NCBI GenBank assembly: GCA_904419785.1
Contig: CAJFSY010000005.1
Coordinates: 94,404 to 158,403, forward strand
Length of the DNA stretch: 64,000 nucleotides
Direction of reading: 5' to 3'
Origin: an uncultured Neglectibacter sp.
Lineage (GTDB): Bacteria > Bacillota > Clostridia > Oscillospirales > Acutalibacteraceae
A model generated the notes under the pieces. That model searched no databases. It saw nothing but the letters and a program-made list of their open reading frames with translations, and was not told the origin of the DNA. Positions 38,647 through 48,235 of this stretch are shown here, piece by piece; within the stretch, counting starts at the first letter, position 1; each line of letters starts with the position of its first letter. The position numbers were made by a program, and so were the translations under genes.

Positions 38647-39447
38647 TTACAGCAAGGCCCCTAGTTCCGCCAAGTCTTGCAGTACCAAGTCGGGCTTTAT
38701 GTCGCTGGCAGCCAGCAGTTCCGGGGTGGTTTCCCCACTCATCACCAAAATAGAAGTGACTTCCGTCCCTTGAGCCACCGCGATATCCGTATAAAGACGG
38801 TCGCCCACCACGGCCATTTCTTCCGGCCGGCATCCTGTATGGCGCAACATGTAATCCAACGTGTGGGGGGAAGGTTTTCCGAAAAACTGGCACTGTACGC
38901 CGGTGGACGCTTTTACCAGCGCGGCAATAGAACCGCAGTCCGGGATAAACCCATGTTCCACAGGGCAGTTCCAATCGGGATTCACACCGTATACCGGTTT
39001 CCCGTTTCGGATCAGATCGCAGGCAGTGACCAGCTTTTCATAGGTCAGGGTGGTGTCAAAACCGAGAATTACCACGTCGGCGTCTTGGGCATCGGGCGCC
39101 AGGCCCGCTTTTCGGAAGTCCTCCAACAGGGGCGGTGTTCCCACTACATAATATTTTGCCCCGGGGTGATGGGATTTCAGCCATTCCAAAATCACGCCGT
39201 TGGAAATGAGCATTTTTTCCGGTGGGATATGGATGCCCATATGGGAAAGCTTTTGCAGATAGGCTTCCCGGTTTTTAGAACTGTTATTGGTAAAAAAGCA
39301 AAAATCACGCCCGGTTTCCTTTACCTTCTGTAAAAAATCCTTGGTGAAAGGGAAGAGGGAGTCTCCCAGATAAATGGTGCCGTCCATATCCAGCACAAAT
39401 ACGCGTATTTTTTTCAGCCGTTCCAACTGCGTTTTGCTCAACGCCAT
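38647..39447 (-). CDS. HAD-IIA family hydrolase (NagD-like)
   Basis: VFVLDMDGTIYLGD, FFTNNSSKNRE, GKPSPHTLDYML, VVGDRLYTDIA. Confidence 0.92.
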   Translation of the reverse strand: MALSKTQLERLKKIRVFVLDMDGTIYLGDSLFPFTKDFLQKVKETGRDFCFFTNNSSKNREAYLQKLSHMGIHIPPEKMLISNGVILEWLKSHHPGAKYYVVGTPPLLEDFRKAGLAPDAQDADVVILGFDTTLTYEKLVTACDLIRNGKPVYGVNPDWNCPVEHGFIPDCGSIAALVKASTGVQCQFFGKPSPHTLDYMLRHTGCRPEEMAVVGDRLYTDIAVAQGTEVTSILVMSGETTPELLAASDIKPDLVLQDLAELGALL

Positions 39448-39517
39448 AATCCCACGTCCTTTCTTTGGGGTGATTATACCAGTTTTTTTCCTTTCCCGCA
39501 ACGCTGTTTCACCAAGC

Positions 39518-39829
39518 TTATCTTTCCGGCAGAAGATTCCCCATACCGGCGTATCCTGCGGCTTTTTTTAAAATACGGCGGGCTTTTTGGATGTGCCTGC
39601 ATACCGTGGCTTTATTCACGCCCAGAAGCCGGCTTGCTTCCACTTGGCTCATGCCACGTAGGACGCAAAGCTCCATGCACTCACGCTGTTTGGGGGTGAG
39701 CTCTAGTTTCATGGCTGTCCATAATACTTTTGCGGCGGTGTTGCGCTGAGATTGGTTAGCGGCCTCATTTTGGGCCATGTCGGGGATTTCCCCACGGATC
39801 AGGTCAAAACTCAATACTTGTGTGCGCAT
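39518..39829 (-). CDS. Sigma-70 region 4-like HTH protein
   Basis: LELTPKQRECMELCVLRGMSQVEASRLLGVNKATVCRHIQKARRILKKAA. Confidence 0.75.
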   Translation of the reverse strand: MRTQVLSFDLIRGEIPDMAQNEAANQSQRNTAAKVLWTAMKLELTPKQRECMELCVLRGMSQVEASRLLGVNKATVCRHIQKARRILKKAAGYAGMGNLLPER

Positions 39830-39830
39830 T

Positions 39831-40037
39831 TTAAATCCTCCCTTCTAGTTGGGCCCGGCGTTCCAGGTGCTTGGCCGTGTGAACGCAGTCTAAATACATG
39901 GCGTAAAGGATCGTCAGCCGCCGTTTTCGGGCCATTTCCTCTTTTGGCTCACTCCTTTCTTTCCGCACATGTTCCATCCGTTTTTTTATTCGGGAAGCCT
40001 CTTCCCAATATTCCGCACTCCATGCTTTATAGTCCAC
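39831..40037 (-). CDS. Small highly charged protein (68 aa), GTG start
   Basis: GTG start preceded by AAAGGAG; MDYKAWSAEYWEEASRIKKRMEHVRKERSEPKEEMARKRR; adjacent to the HTH gene. Confidence 0.65.
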   Translation of the reverse strand: MDYKAWSAEYWEEASRIKKRMEHVRKERSEPKEEMARKRRLTILYAMYLDCVHTAKHLERRAQLEGRI

Positions 40038-40063
40038 AGCAGGACGCTCCTTTCAGTAAAAAT

Positions 40064-40077
40064 CGAACACACGTTCT
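40064..40077 (-). promoter_or_regulatory. LexA/DinR-type SOS box
   Basis: CGAACACACGTTCT, compare Bacillus consensus CGAACRNRYGTTYC; 27 bp upstream of the 68-aa ORF start. Confidence 0.7.
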
Positions 40078-40285
40078 CTTGCGGCCCATACTGTATCAGA
40101 GACTTTGAAAAAAAGCAAGGGGTTTCATAAAAATAATCGAACAAATTTTCTATATTGGATTTCTGGAAAAAAGGGGTATTATTTTTCGCTGTCTTGCGGT
40201 ATAATAACCACAAAGATAAAACCGCGGGTGCGGCAAGAAGCCCCGGGAGATTTCCAAAGCCAAAAAGGGAAAGGAAGGTATCGGT

Positions 40286-40783
40286 ATGGAATTTCTGAAA
40301 AACATCGGCAAGGCCGTGGGTGAAGCGGCCAATTATCTGGGAGAAAAGAACCGCCGGGCCGCCCGGCTGAACCGTATCCGCTCGGTCATTCGCTGCCAGG
40401 AGAAGGCTGCGGAGAAGGAATACATCGCTTTGGGCAGATACTATTATTACAGCCTGCGGGATAAGGGCAACGCGGTTACAGAACCTCACTGCGCAGCCTT
40501 GGACCAGATCGAGGAACGGCTGGACGGCGCTTTGGAACAGCTGGAAAAATTTTATAGCGCGGAAGATAAGGAAGAGATCACGTTAGAGGATGTAAAGGCT
40601 TATGACGAAGAGCCTGTTTTGAAAGAGCCTGAGGATGAGCCTGAAGCTGCGATTTCTACCGAGACCACTCCGGAAGCTCCGGTTCCTGCCGAGACAACTC
40701 CCGAGGTCCAGTCTCAAGAGACTCCTCATGAGACCTCTGTTGCTCCGGCTGAGGAAAACAACGACTTGCCTTTTGAAGGCTGA
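40286..40783 (+). CDS. Hypothetical protein with helical N-terminus and acidic Pro/Thr/Glu-rich tail
   Basis: TTPEAPVPAETTPEVQSQETPHET tail; AAGGAAGG RBS. Confidence 0.65.
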   Translation: MEFLKNIGKAVGEAANYLGEKNRRAARLNRIRSVIRCQEKAAEKEYIALGRYYYYSLRDKGNAVTEPHCAALDQIEERLDGALEQLEKFYSAEDKEEITLEDVKAYDEEPVLKEPEDEPEAAISTETTPEAPVPAETTPEVQSQETPHETSVAPAEENNDLPFEG

Positions 40784-40803
40784 GCCGGGAGGGAGTATAG
40801 GGA

Positions 40804-41439
40804 ATGTCCACCGAGATCGAAAAGGATATTATCTGCCCCCAGTGTGGGGAATCGCAAAAATATAGGCTGTATGCCAGCATCAATGCCAAAGAGAATCCGG
40901 ACCTCAAGCGCCGCATCCTCAGCGAGACGTTGTTCGACTGGCGTTGCAAGCGCTGCAATTATTTTGCCGCCATGGCCTATTCGTTTTTGTATACAGACCC
41001 AGAAGCCAACTATATCATCTGCGTAACGCCCGGTGGCGAAACGCGTTCTGTGGAACCTACTCAAGAGATACAGTCTTATACCAAGCGCACAGTGAAGAAC
41101 CTGGCGGAACTGAAAGAAAAAATCTTGATTTTCGATATTGGCTATGACGATGTGGCGGTAGAATTGGTGAAAAGCGCTTTGTGTACCATTATTGCCAGAA
41201 CCTACCAGGTCAACCGCGTACATGCTTATTTCAGCCGTATCAATGAAGGAGAAATGGAGTTCGCCATATTCTTGCCGCGCAGGCAGGAACCGGTTTACCA
41301 TTCCACAAAGCTGGAAGTATACCGCCAGTCCCAAGAAGTGCTTCGTGCCCTGGATTTTGTAGATCCTTCTGGATTTACACGGGTGGATTCCAAGCTGGCT
41401 AAAAGGATTTTACAAGAATATCAAAACACCGAAGATTGA
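40804..41439 (+). CDS. CpXC-domain-like protein
   Basis: IICPQCGESQKYRLYASINAKENPDLKRRILSETLFDWRCKRCNYFAAMAYSFLYTDPE. Confidence 0.75.
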   Translation: MSTEIEKDIICPQCGESQKYRLYASINAKENPDLKRRILSETLFDWRCKRCNYFAAMAYSFLYTDPEANYIICVTPGGETRSVEPTQEIQSYTKRTVKNLAELKEKILIFDIGYDDVAVELVKSALCTIIARTYQVNRVHAYFSRINEGEMEFAIFLPRRQEPVYHSTKLEVYRQSQEVLRALDFVDPSGFTRVDSKLAKRILQEYQNTED

Positions 41440-41571
41440 CTGTGATGAAGGGAGCCTGTACAGGCTCCCTTTTTGCTTTTTGAAACCCGCGGGAAAAAGG
41501 GAGTTTCTTTTGCCCATGGCTACGAAATTAAAAAAGATTGGGTCATAGGTCAAATTTATCCCGGTAGATGA

Positions 41572-41620
41572 TTGACAATCTCTAAGAGTGTGTGTATTAT
41601 ATAAATGAACGATTGCTCAT
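41572..41620 (+). promoter_or_regulatory. Promoter plus ArsR/CadC-type operator for metal operon
   Basis: TTGACA 41572-41577, 17 bp, TATTAT 41595-41600; imperfect dyad ATGAACgattGCTCAT 41605-41620. Confidence 0.75.
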
Positions 41621-41638
41621 ATGAAAGGATGTTGAACT

Positions 41639-42001
41639 ATGCCGGAACGGAAAAACGCCCCGGAATGCGAGTTTATGTTCGTCCATCAAGAGATCGTGGA
41701 CAGGGTGAATCAGGCGATGCCTCCCGAAGAAACACTGTTCGACTTGGCTGAGCTTTTCAAAATCTTTGGGGATTCCACCCGGGTCAAGATCTTATATGTG
41801 CTGTTCGAGGCCGAAATGTGCGTTTGTGATATCGCTCAGCTGCTGGGCATGACCCAGTCGGCGATTTCTCACCAGCTGCAAGTGTTGAAAAAGAGCAAAC
41901 TGGTGAAATACCGCCGGGAAGGGAAAACCGTGTTTTACTCTTTGGCGGATAACCATGTGCGAACGATCTTAGGCCAAGGCATGGACCATATCACCGAATG
42001 A
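41639..42001 (+). CDS. ArsR/SmtB family metal-responsive repressor
   Basis: LFKIFGDSTRVKILYVLFEAEMCVCDIAQLLGMTQSAISHQLQVLKKSKLVKYRREGK. Confidence 0.93.
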   Translation: MPERKNAPECEFMFVHQEIVDRVNQAMPPEETLFDLAELFKIFGDSTRVKILYVLFEAEMCVCDIAQLLGMTQSAISHQLQVLKKSKLVKYRREGKTVFYSLADNHVRTILGQGMDHITE

Positions 42002-42070
42002 CGGCGGTCTGATTGACCACGTTAGTCCATAGAACCAAATTTATCAATGAGAGAAAAGGGGTCCTCTGTT

Positions 42071-42289
42071 ATGAAAAAAACTTATAAGCTTACCGATTTG
42101 GATTGTGCCAACTGCGCGGCAAAGATGGAAACCGCCATCCAGAAGATCGACGGTGTCAACGACGCTACCGTGAGCTTTATGACGCAAAAGCTGACCATCG
42201 AAGCGGATGATAGCCGTTTTGACGAGATCATGAAGCAAGTGGTAAAAGCATGTAAAAAGGTCGAACCCGATTGTGAGATTCATCTGTAA
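42071..42289 (+). CDS. Heavy-metal-associated (HMA) domain protein
   Basis: YKLTDLDCANCAAKMETAIQKIDGVNDATVSFMTQKLTIE. Confidence 0.92.
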   Translation: MKKTYKLTDLDCANCAAKMETAIQKIDGVNDATVSFMTQKLTIEADDSRFDEIMKQVVKACKKVEPDCEIHL

Positions 42290-42354
42290 AAAGAGAGCGG
42301 GATGTGGGGGGAGTTTGCTCCCCCTATCTTTGCGAATGTAAGGAGCTGGAAACA

Positions 42355-44217
42355 ATGACCAGGAAACAGAAGAAAATACTGATCCGGATCGCCGTTAGTG
42401 CGGTGCTGCTGATAGGGGCGGTGCTTATCCCTTATGAAGGGGTCTGGCGGTTCCTCTTATTTCTTCCCGCCTATTTTGTCATTGGGTGGGATGTGCTGTG
42501 GAAAGCGCTGCGGAATATCGCCCACGGCCAGGTGTTCGATGAAAATTTCCTCATGGCCCTGGCTACGATGGGCGCTTTCTGCACTGGTTTTTTCGGGGAA
42601 GGGGAATATCCCGAAGCCGTGTTCGTGATGCTGTTCTACCAAGTGGGGGAGTTGTTCCAAAGCTATGCTGTGGGCAAGTCTCGCAAATCCATCTCCGCTT
42701 TGATGGATATCCGTCCCGATTATGCCAATGTGGAGCAGGACGGCCAGCTGGTTCAGGTGGACCCGGAGGAAGTGGCGGTGGGGGACGTGATCACCATCAA
42801 AGCCGGGGAGAAAGTGCCGCTGGACGGTGTGGTCTTGGACGGGACTTCCATGGTGAACACCTCTGCGTTGACCGGTGAAAGCGTGCCACGTCAGGTGCAG
42901 CCGGGAGATGATGTGATCAGTGGCTGCGTCAACCAAAACGGCCTTTTGCGTGTGCGTGTGACGAAAGCCTTTGGAGAATCTACAGTTTCCAAAATTTTGG
43001 ACCTGGTGGAAAACGCCAGCAGCAAAAAGGCCCGGGCTGAGAATTTCATCACCCGGTTTGCCCGGTATTATACGCCGGCTGTGGTGCTTTGCGCGGTAGC
43101 GCTGGCTGTGATACCGCCCCTGTTTGTTGGCGGTTGGGCCGGCTGGGTGGAAAAGGCCCTGATTTTCCTGGTGGTTTCCTGCCCCTGTGCCTTGGTGATT
43201 TCTGTACCCCTCAGCTTTTTCGGCGGGATTGGCGGCGCTTCCCGGCAAGGCATCCTGGTGAAAGGCGGCAATTATTTGGAAGTGCTGGCGGACACGGAAA
43301 TTGTGGTGTTCGATAAAACGGGCACTTTGACGGAAGGCGTGTTCAATGTTACGGCCATCCATCCGGAAGCGTATTCGGAAAGCGGGCTTTTGGAGCTTGC
43401 GGTTTTGGCGGAAAGCTATTCAGACCACCCCATTTCCCGGTCTTTAAAAGAGGCATACGGTAAGGAGCTGGATACCGCCCGGGTAGCCCAGGTGGAAGAG
43501 CTATCCGGCCGGGGAGTGCGCGCCCAGATAGACGGTAAAACCGTTTGCGCGGGCAACGATAAATTGATGGAAGAGATCGGGGTGAAATGGCATCCCTGCC
43601 ACCGGGTGGGTACAACAGTCCATGTGGCAGTAGACGGGGTCTATATCGGCCACATTGTGATTTCCGACCAGGTGAAAGAGGACGCGAAAGCAGCAGTGTC
43701 AGCCTTGAAGGCCCAGGGAGTGAAAAAAACGGTCATGCTGACTGGTGACGCGAAAGCGGTAGGGGAAAGCGTGGCAAAAGACCTGGGGCTTGACGAAGTT
43801 TATACACAGCTGCTCCCGGCGGATAAAGTGGAAAAAGTCGAAGGACTGCTTCGGGAAAAGAGCGGGAAAGGCAAGCTTGCTTTTGTAGGGGACGGCATCA
43901 ATGACGCCCCGGTGCTTTCCCGGGCGGATATCGGTATCGCTATGGGAGCTTTAGGCAGCGACGCGGCTATTGAAGCGGCGGATATCGTGCTGATGGACGA
44001 TAAACCCTCAAAGATCGCGAAAGCCATGGAAATTTCCAAACGCACCCTGAGAATTGTCCGGCAGAATATCGTGTTCGCACTGGGAGTAAAGCTTTTGGTG
44101 CTGGTTTTGACTCCTTTTGGGCTTTCAAACATGTGGGAAGCGGTGTTTGCCGATGTGGGGGTTACGGTGATCGCCATCATAAATGCGTCCCGGGCCTTGC
44201 AAGTGGGAAAGAAATAA
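42355..44217 (+). CDS. Heavy-metal P1B-type ATPase (Cd/Zn-like)
   Basis: SCPCALVISVPLSFFGGIG, VFDKTGTLTEG, GDGINDAPVLSRADIGIAMG. Confidence 0.95.
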   Translation: MTRKQKKILIRIAVSAVLLIGAVLIPYEGVWRFLLFLPAYFVIGWDVLWKALRNIAHGQVFDENFLMALATMGAFCTGFFGEGEYPEAVFVMLFYQVGELFQSYAVGKSRKSISALMDIRPDYANVEQDGQLVQVDPEEVAVGDVITIKAGEKVPLDGVVLDGTSMVNTSALTGESVPRQVQPGDDVISGCVNQNGLLRVRVTKAFGESTVSKILDLVENASSKKARAENFITRFARYYTPAVVLCAVALAVIPPLFVGGWAGWVEKALIFLVVSCPCALVISVPLSFFGGIGGASRQGILVKGGNYLEVLADTEIVVFDKTGTLTEGVFNVTAIHPEAYSESGLLELAVLAESYSDHPISRSLKEAYGKELDTARVAQVEELSGRGVRAQIDGKTVCAGNDKLMEEIGVKWHPCHRVGTTVHVAVDGVYIGHIVISDQVKEDAKAAVSALKAQGVKKTVMLTGDAKAVGESVAKDLGLDEVYTQLLPADKVEKVEGLLREKSGKGKLAFVGDGINDAPVLSRADIGIAMGALGSDAAIEAADIVLMDDKPSKIAKAMEISKRTLRIVRQNIVFALGVKLLVLVLTPFGLSNMWEAVFADVGVTVIAIINASRALQVGKK

Positions 44218-44314
44218 TTTACAATACCATGGGTAAGGGAATGGCCGGTCTGGCAGCTTTTCAAAAGAAGAGCGGCCAGGCCGCTGCCGGGATAGATAGA
44301 AAGGAGACGGCACT

Positions 44315-45043
44315 ATGCTGGAACTGCAACATATATCATGGACAGCCCCGGGCGGCAGCCAAGTGCTGCGGGATGTGAGCTTAGTGGTGCCAGAAGGCAA
44401 ACTGACGGTGATCACGGGGCCCAATGGCGGGGGCAAAACTACTTTGGCGAAGATCATCGCGGGCTTGGAAAAGCCGGACAGCGGCAAGATCTTGCTGGAT
44501 GGAAAAGACATTACGGAATTGGATGTGACAGAACGGGCCCGGGCGGGAGTGAGCTTCGCTTTTCAACAGCCTGTGCGCTTTAAAGGGTTTACCGTCCGGC
44601 GGCTTTTAGAGTTGTCCGCAGGGCAAAAGCTATCTGTAGATAAGCTTTGCGAAATGCTGGGCCGGGTGGGGCTTTGCGGCAGGGAATACCTTGGCCGTGA
44701 AGTGGATGCCACATTGTCCGGCGGCGAGATCAAACGTATTGAAATCGCCACAGTGCTGGCACGTCACACAAAGCTGTCCCTGTTCGACGAACCGGAAGCC
44801 GGCATCGATTTGTGGAGCTTTTCCAATTTGATCGATGTGTTCCAAAGTATGCGGGGAAAGCTGCAGGGGACGCTGATCATCATTTCCCACCAAGAGCGCA
44901 TTCTGCAAATCGCGGACGAGCTGGCAGTGATTTCTGGAGGGACTTTGAAAGAGAAAGGTCCCGCCCAGGAAATTCTGCCCGGACTGATGGCGGGCAATAT
45001 CCAATGTGATGCCTGTGCGAAAAGAGAGGCGGTGTTCGGATGA
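44315..45043 (+). CDS. SufC-like ABC ATPase
   Basis: GPNGGGKTTLAKIIAGLEKPDSGKI, LSGGEIKRIEIA, LFDEPEAGIDLWSF. Confidence 0.85.
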   Translation: MLELQHISWTAPGGSQVLRDVSLVVPEGKLTVITGPNGGGKTTLAKIIAGLEKPDSGKILLDGKDITELDVTERARAGVSFAFQQPVRFKGFTVRRLLELSAGQKLSVDKLCEMLGRVGLCGREYLGREVDATLSGGEIKRIEIATVLARHTKLSLFDEPEAGIDLWSFSNLIDVFQSMRGKLQGTLIIISHQERILQIADELAVISGGTLKEKGPAQEILPGLMAGNIQCDACAKREAVFG

Positions 45044-45957
45044 AAAGTGTAACAGAAGAACTGCTGAAGCTGGTATCCGATTGGTCGGGCAGTTTTAAAG
45101 GAGCATTCAATATTCGGGAAGATGGAGGCTGCGCAGGGCGTCAGTCCACCGAGCATATCAAGATCGAGTCGAAAAAAGATTTGCCGGGTCTGGATATCCG
45201 GATTCTTCCGGGCACAAAGGGAGAAACGGTATCCATTCCGGCATGTGTCACTCACGGCGATGTGGACGACTTGGTGTACAACGATTTTTATGTAGGTGAA
45301 AACGCTGACGTGACTATTGTAGCCGGGTGCGGCGTTCACACAGAGAACGGAGAGCCGGCCCGGCATAATGGAATCCACCGGTTCTTTTTGGAAAAGGGCG
45401 CCCGTGTAAAATACATTGAGAAACATGTGGGCACCGGCCATGGTACGGGGATTCGTTCCATCGATCCGGTGACCCAGGCGGATCTGAAAGAAGGCGCTGT
45501 GCTGGAGATGGATACTTCTCAGATCGGCGGCGTAGACCATACCACCCGAAAGACGAAAGCGACTTTAGGCCCCAAGGCCAAGCTGCTGATCCGCGAGCGC
45601 CTGCTGACGGAGTTCAAGCAAGAAGCTTACACAGATTTTGAGGTGACGATGAACGGGGAAGGCTCTTCTACAGATTTGGTATCCCGTTCTGTGGCGCGGG
45701 GGGAATCCTATCAATCTTACCGTTCCCGTATCGTGGGGAACGCCCCTTGCGCGGGCCATTCAGAATGTGACGCCATCATTGCGGACAAAGGCCGGGTAGA
45801 CGCTTCTCCGGAACTTTCCGCCAACGACGGCGACGCGGCTTTGATCCACGAAGCAGCCATTGGCAAAATCGCTGGGGAACAAATCATGAAGCTCCGCACT
45901 CTTGGTCTTACAGAAGAAGAAGCGGAAGAAAAGATCGTAGAGGGTTTCCTCAGCTGA
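45040..45957 (+). CDS. SufB/SufD family Fe-S assembly scaffold-like protein
   Basis: EDGGCAGRQSTEHIKIESKKDLPG, GNAPCAGHSECDAIIADKGRVDASPEL, HEAAIGKIAGEQIMKLRTLGLTEEEAEEKIVEGFL. Confidence 0.88.
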   Translation: MKSVTEELLKLVSDWSGSFKGAFNIREDGGCAGRQSTEHIKIESKKDLPGLDIRILPGTKGETVSIPACVTHGDVDDLVYNDFYVGENADVTIVAGCGVHTENGEPARHNGIHRFFLEKGARVKYIEKHVGTGHGTGIRSIDPVTQADLKEGAVLEMDTSQIGGVDHTTRKTKATLGPKAKLLIRERLLTEFKQEAYTDFEVTMNGEGSSTDLVSRSVARGESYQSYRSRIVGNAPCAGHSECDAIIADKGRVDASPELSANDGDAALIHEAAIGKIAGEQIMKLRTLGLTEEEAEEKIVEGFLS

Positions 45958-45987
45958 CCACCTGGGGTAAGGCAAGATGAATAATAA

Positions 45988-46027
45988 AAACCGCTTGTTC
46001 CCGTGAAGAGAACAGGCGGTTTTTTGA
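45988..46027. terminator. Terminator between convergent genes
   Basis: AAAAACCGCTTGTTCccgtgaaGAGAACAGGCGGTTTTTT. Confidence 0.85.
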
Positions 46028-46030
46028 TTG

Positions 46031-46945
46031 TCAGGTTCCAAATTTTGTTTGAAAAAACGCGGAGACTTCTTCCAGGTTTTGGAAAGGAGGACGGCCCTCC
46101 CGCTGAGCGGCTTGTATGAGAAAGTCCGGCCCAAAGTCGTGGAGGCAAACACAGTCTAACAGACGGTCTGAAAAGGCTTGGGGGTCCTTTCCGGCGAACA
46201 GGCGCCAGCATTCTCCGTTGCCCCGGAATAACTCGAACATGATGGGACCCAGTTCATACCAGGCGGGTGCCATGTGTGCGTCGGCCCAATCGATCACCGT
46301 AAGGCTGCCGTCGTCCTGGACAAAAAGGTTTTCACCTGTAAGGTCCCCGTGAGTGAGCACGCAATCCCCAAGAGAAAGATTTTCCAAACGTGCCAGCAAT
46401 TCTTCCCGCAGTGTGGGACAGAGATTCTCCAAACGGAAATTTTCCCTGGCGGATTGTTTTAAGTCCTCCTGGGGGAAAAGGTTGTCCACCGGGCGGTTCA
46501 ACCCATGAAGAAGTGCGTGAAGCCGTTCCACAAAACGTTCCTTTTGAGGGCGGGAAGCGGAAGCCAGCCAGTCGCCCGCTTCTTTTCCTGGGGAATAGGC
46601 AGTTATAAGGTAATGGAAATCATATTTGTCACAGATCATCCCTTGGGCCAACAATTTTGGGGTGGAAATGCCCCATTCCAGCACTTGCTGGCAAACGTTT
46701 TTTTCCGTGAGGAAATCCGGTTCCGGGTCTAGTCCGGATTCTTTTGGGAAGAAGATCTTCAATACCAGGTCGCCGCTGCGGAACACTCCGTTAGTGCCTG
46801 GGGTGAGGGGAGAGAGCGGATGCCACGGAAATCCTTCCCGGCGGCAGATTTCCCGAGCCAAAGGGGTAAAAGCCGGGATGTTTTGAAAGACACGGCTCCA
46901 GTCCTGCCAGCTGGCAACCGTCTCCCGGAAAAGCCCGCCGTTCAT
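46031..46945 (-). CDS. APH-family phosphotransferase
   Basis: CVLTHGDLTGENLFVQDDGSLTVIDWADAHMAPAWYELG. Confidence 0.85.
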   Translation of the reverse strand: MNGGLFRETVASWQDWSRVFQNIPAFTPLAREICRREGFPWHPLSPLTPGTNGVFRSGDLVLKIFFPKESGLDPEPDFLTEKNVCQQVLEWGISTPKLLAQGMICDKYDFHYLITAYSPGKEAGDWLASASRPQKERFVERLHALLHGLNRPVDNLFPQEDLKQSARENFRLENLCPTLREELLARLENLSLGDCVLTHGDLTGENLFVQDDGSLTVIDWADAHMAPAWYELGPIMFELFRGNGECWRLFAGKDPQAFSDRLLDCVCLHDFGPDFLIQAAQREGRPPFQNLEEVSAFFQTKFGT

Positions 46946-47463
46946 TTCTCAAAATCCTTATAAAGCAGGCTGGGCTGGATGCCGGTGTTGTTCTGATATT
47001 TCCCGCTTTGATACAGGTCGTAGTCGCCCCGGATGTCGTGGTAGTAGATCTGGCAGATCTCCACATCGGGATAGATACGGATAGGCTGGACGCAGAAGAT
47101 CTCCAAGGTCCAGTAGCCGGCGAAACCAACGTCCCCAAACCCGGCGGTAACGTGGATGAAAAGCCCCAGGCGCCCAATCGAGGAACGTCCTTCCAGCATA
47201 GGCACAAACCGGTCTGTTTTGGTAAACTCCTTTGTGCGGCCCAAATAAAGGCGATGGGGTTCCAATACCAGTCCGTCTTTTGGGATGATAAGCTTTTCCA
47301 CAGGATTTGGCGTTTTCATATCCAGCAGCTCATTGCTGTATACCAGCAGTTCGTTGTGCAAGCGCAGGTTGTAGCTGTTGGGATTTAAACGGTGGGAGTC
47401 AAAGGGTTCGATGACGATCTCCTTTCCCAAGTGACGGGCAATTTCTTTCCCCGATAAGATCAT
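46942..47463 (-). CDS. dcd: dCTP deaminase
   Basis: HRLNPNSYNLRL, MLEGRSSIGRLGLFIHVTAGFGDVGFAGYWTLEI. Confidence 0.92.
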   Translation of the reverse strand: MILSGKEIARHLGKEIVIEPFDSHRLNPNSYNLRLHNELLVYSNELLDMKTPNPVEKLIIPKDGLVLEPHRLYLGRTKEFTKTDRFVPMLEGRSSIGRLGLFIHVTAGFGDVGFAGYWTLEIFCVQPIRIYPDVEICQIYYHDIRGDYDLYQSGKYQNNTGIQPSLLYKDFEK

Positions 47464-47595
47464 GTAAGACCGCTCCTTTTGATTTCATGATTCCACTGCT
47501 TTGCCGGTGAAAAACCCTACCGGCTGTTTCAACTATAGTACCATAGAATATTTTAAGGGGCAAGGCTAAGGAGGGATTCGCTTTCGATCCGGGTT

Positions 47596-48234
47596 TTAAA
47601 ATTCCATTTTTTTATAAAAATAATAAGTTAAAAAGAAAGAGCCTGCGTACAAAGCCAGAAGCAGAAGAATCCCTAACGGCAAGAAGGTGGCGGCGTTGTT
47701 TTGAAGGAATTCAAGGGCGGCATGGATGGCATCGTCCGTCCAGATGCCGGATTTGTTCAGAGCGACAAACACTCCTGTAGGGATAAAAACCAGCAGCAGG
47801 AAAACCACTGTCAACGCATTTTGACCTAACTTTAAGCTTATGGGCATCATAACGGATTGAATGAGCAGAATCAGACAAATGAGCAGGGGATAGGACCATA
47901 ACGGAATAGGAAAGTCTGACACCGCGTTATTCAAAACAATGATAGCCGTAGCTAGAAGAGTGCTGACGATACCCGCCAAATATTTGGACAGTACGACCTT
48001 AAGGCGGGAGATAGGGCTGGCGCAGATAAATTTGTTCCAGCAGGTGGTTTTATCGTAATGGAGGGAGTAGGTGGGCATCATTGATCCCAGAGAGACAAGA
48101 ACGCCGATGGTAGGCCCCAACATTTCCGCCTGGCCAATGATAGCGTTGTAGATCACGAAAGTAGTGGCCATGACCGCTGTAATAAGCAGTTCCTTTTTGG
48201 CGCTGAAAAAGTCTTTATACAGTAAGCCCAGCAT
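47596..48234 (-). CDS. ABC-2 type permease
   Basis: MLGLLYKDFFSAKKELLI and six hydrophobic segments; next to ATPase gene. Confidence 0.8.
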   Translation of the reverse strand: MLGLLYKDFFSAKKELLITAVMATTFVIYNAIIGQAEMLGPTIGVLVSLGSMMPTYSLHYDKTTCWNKFICASPISRLKVVLSKYLAGIVSTLLATAIIVLNNAVSDFPIPLWSYPLLICLILLIQSVMMPISLKLGQNALTVVFLLLVFIPTGVFVALNKSGIWTDDAIHAALEFLQNNAATFLPLGILLLLALYAGSFFLTYYFYKKMEF

Positions 48235-48235
48235 A

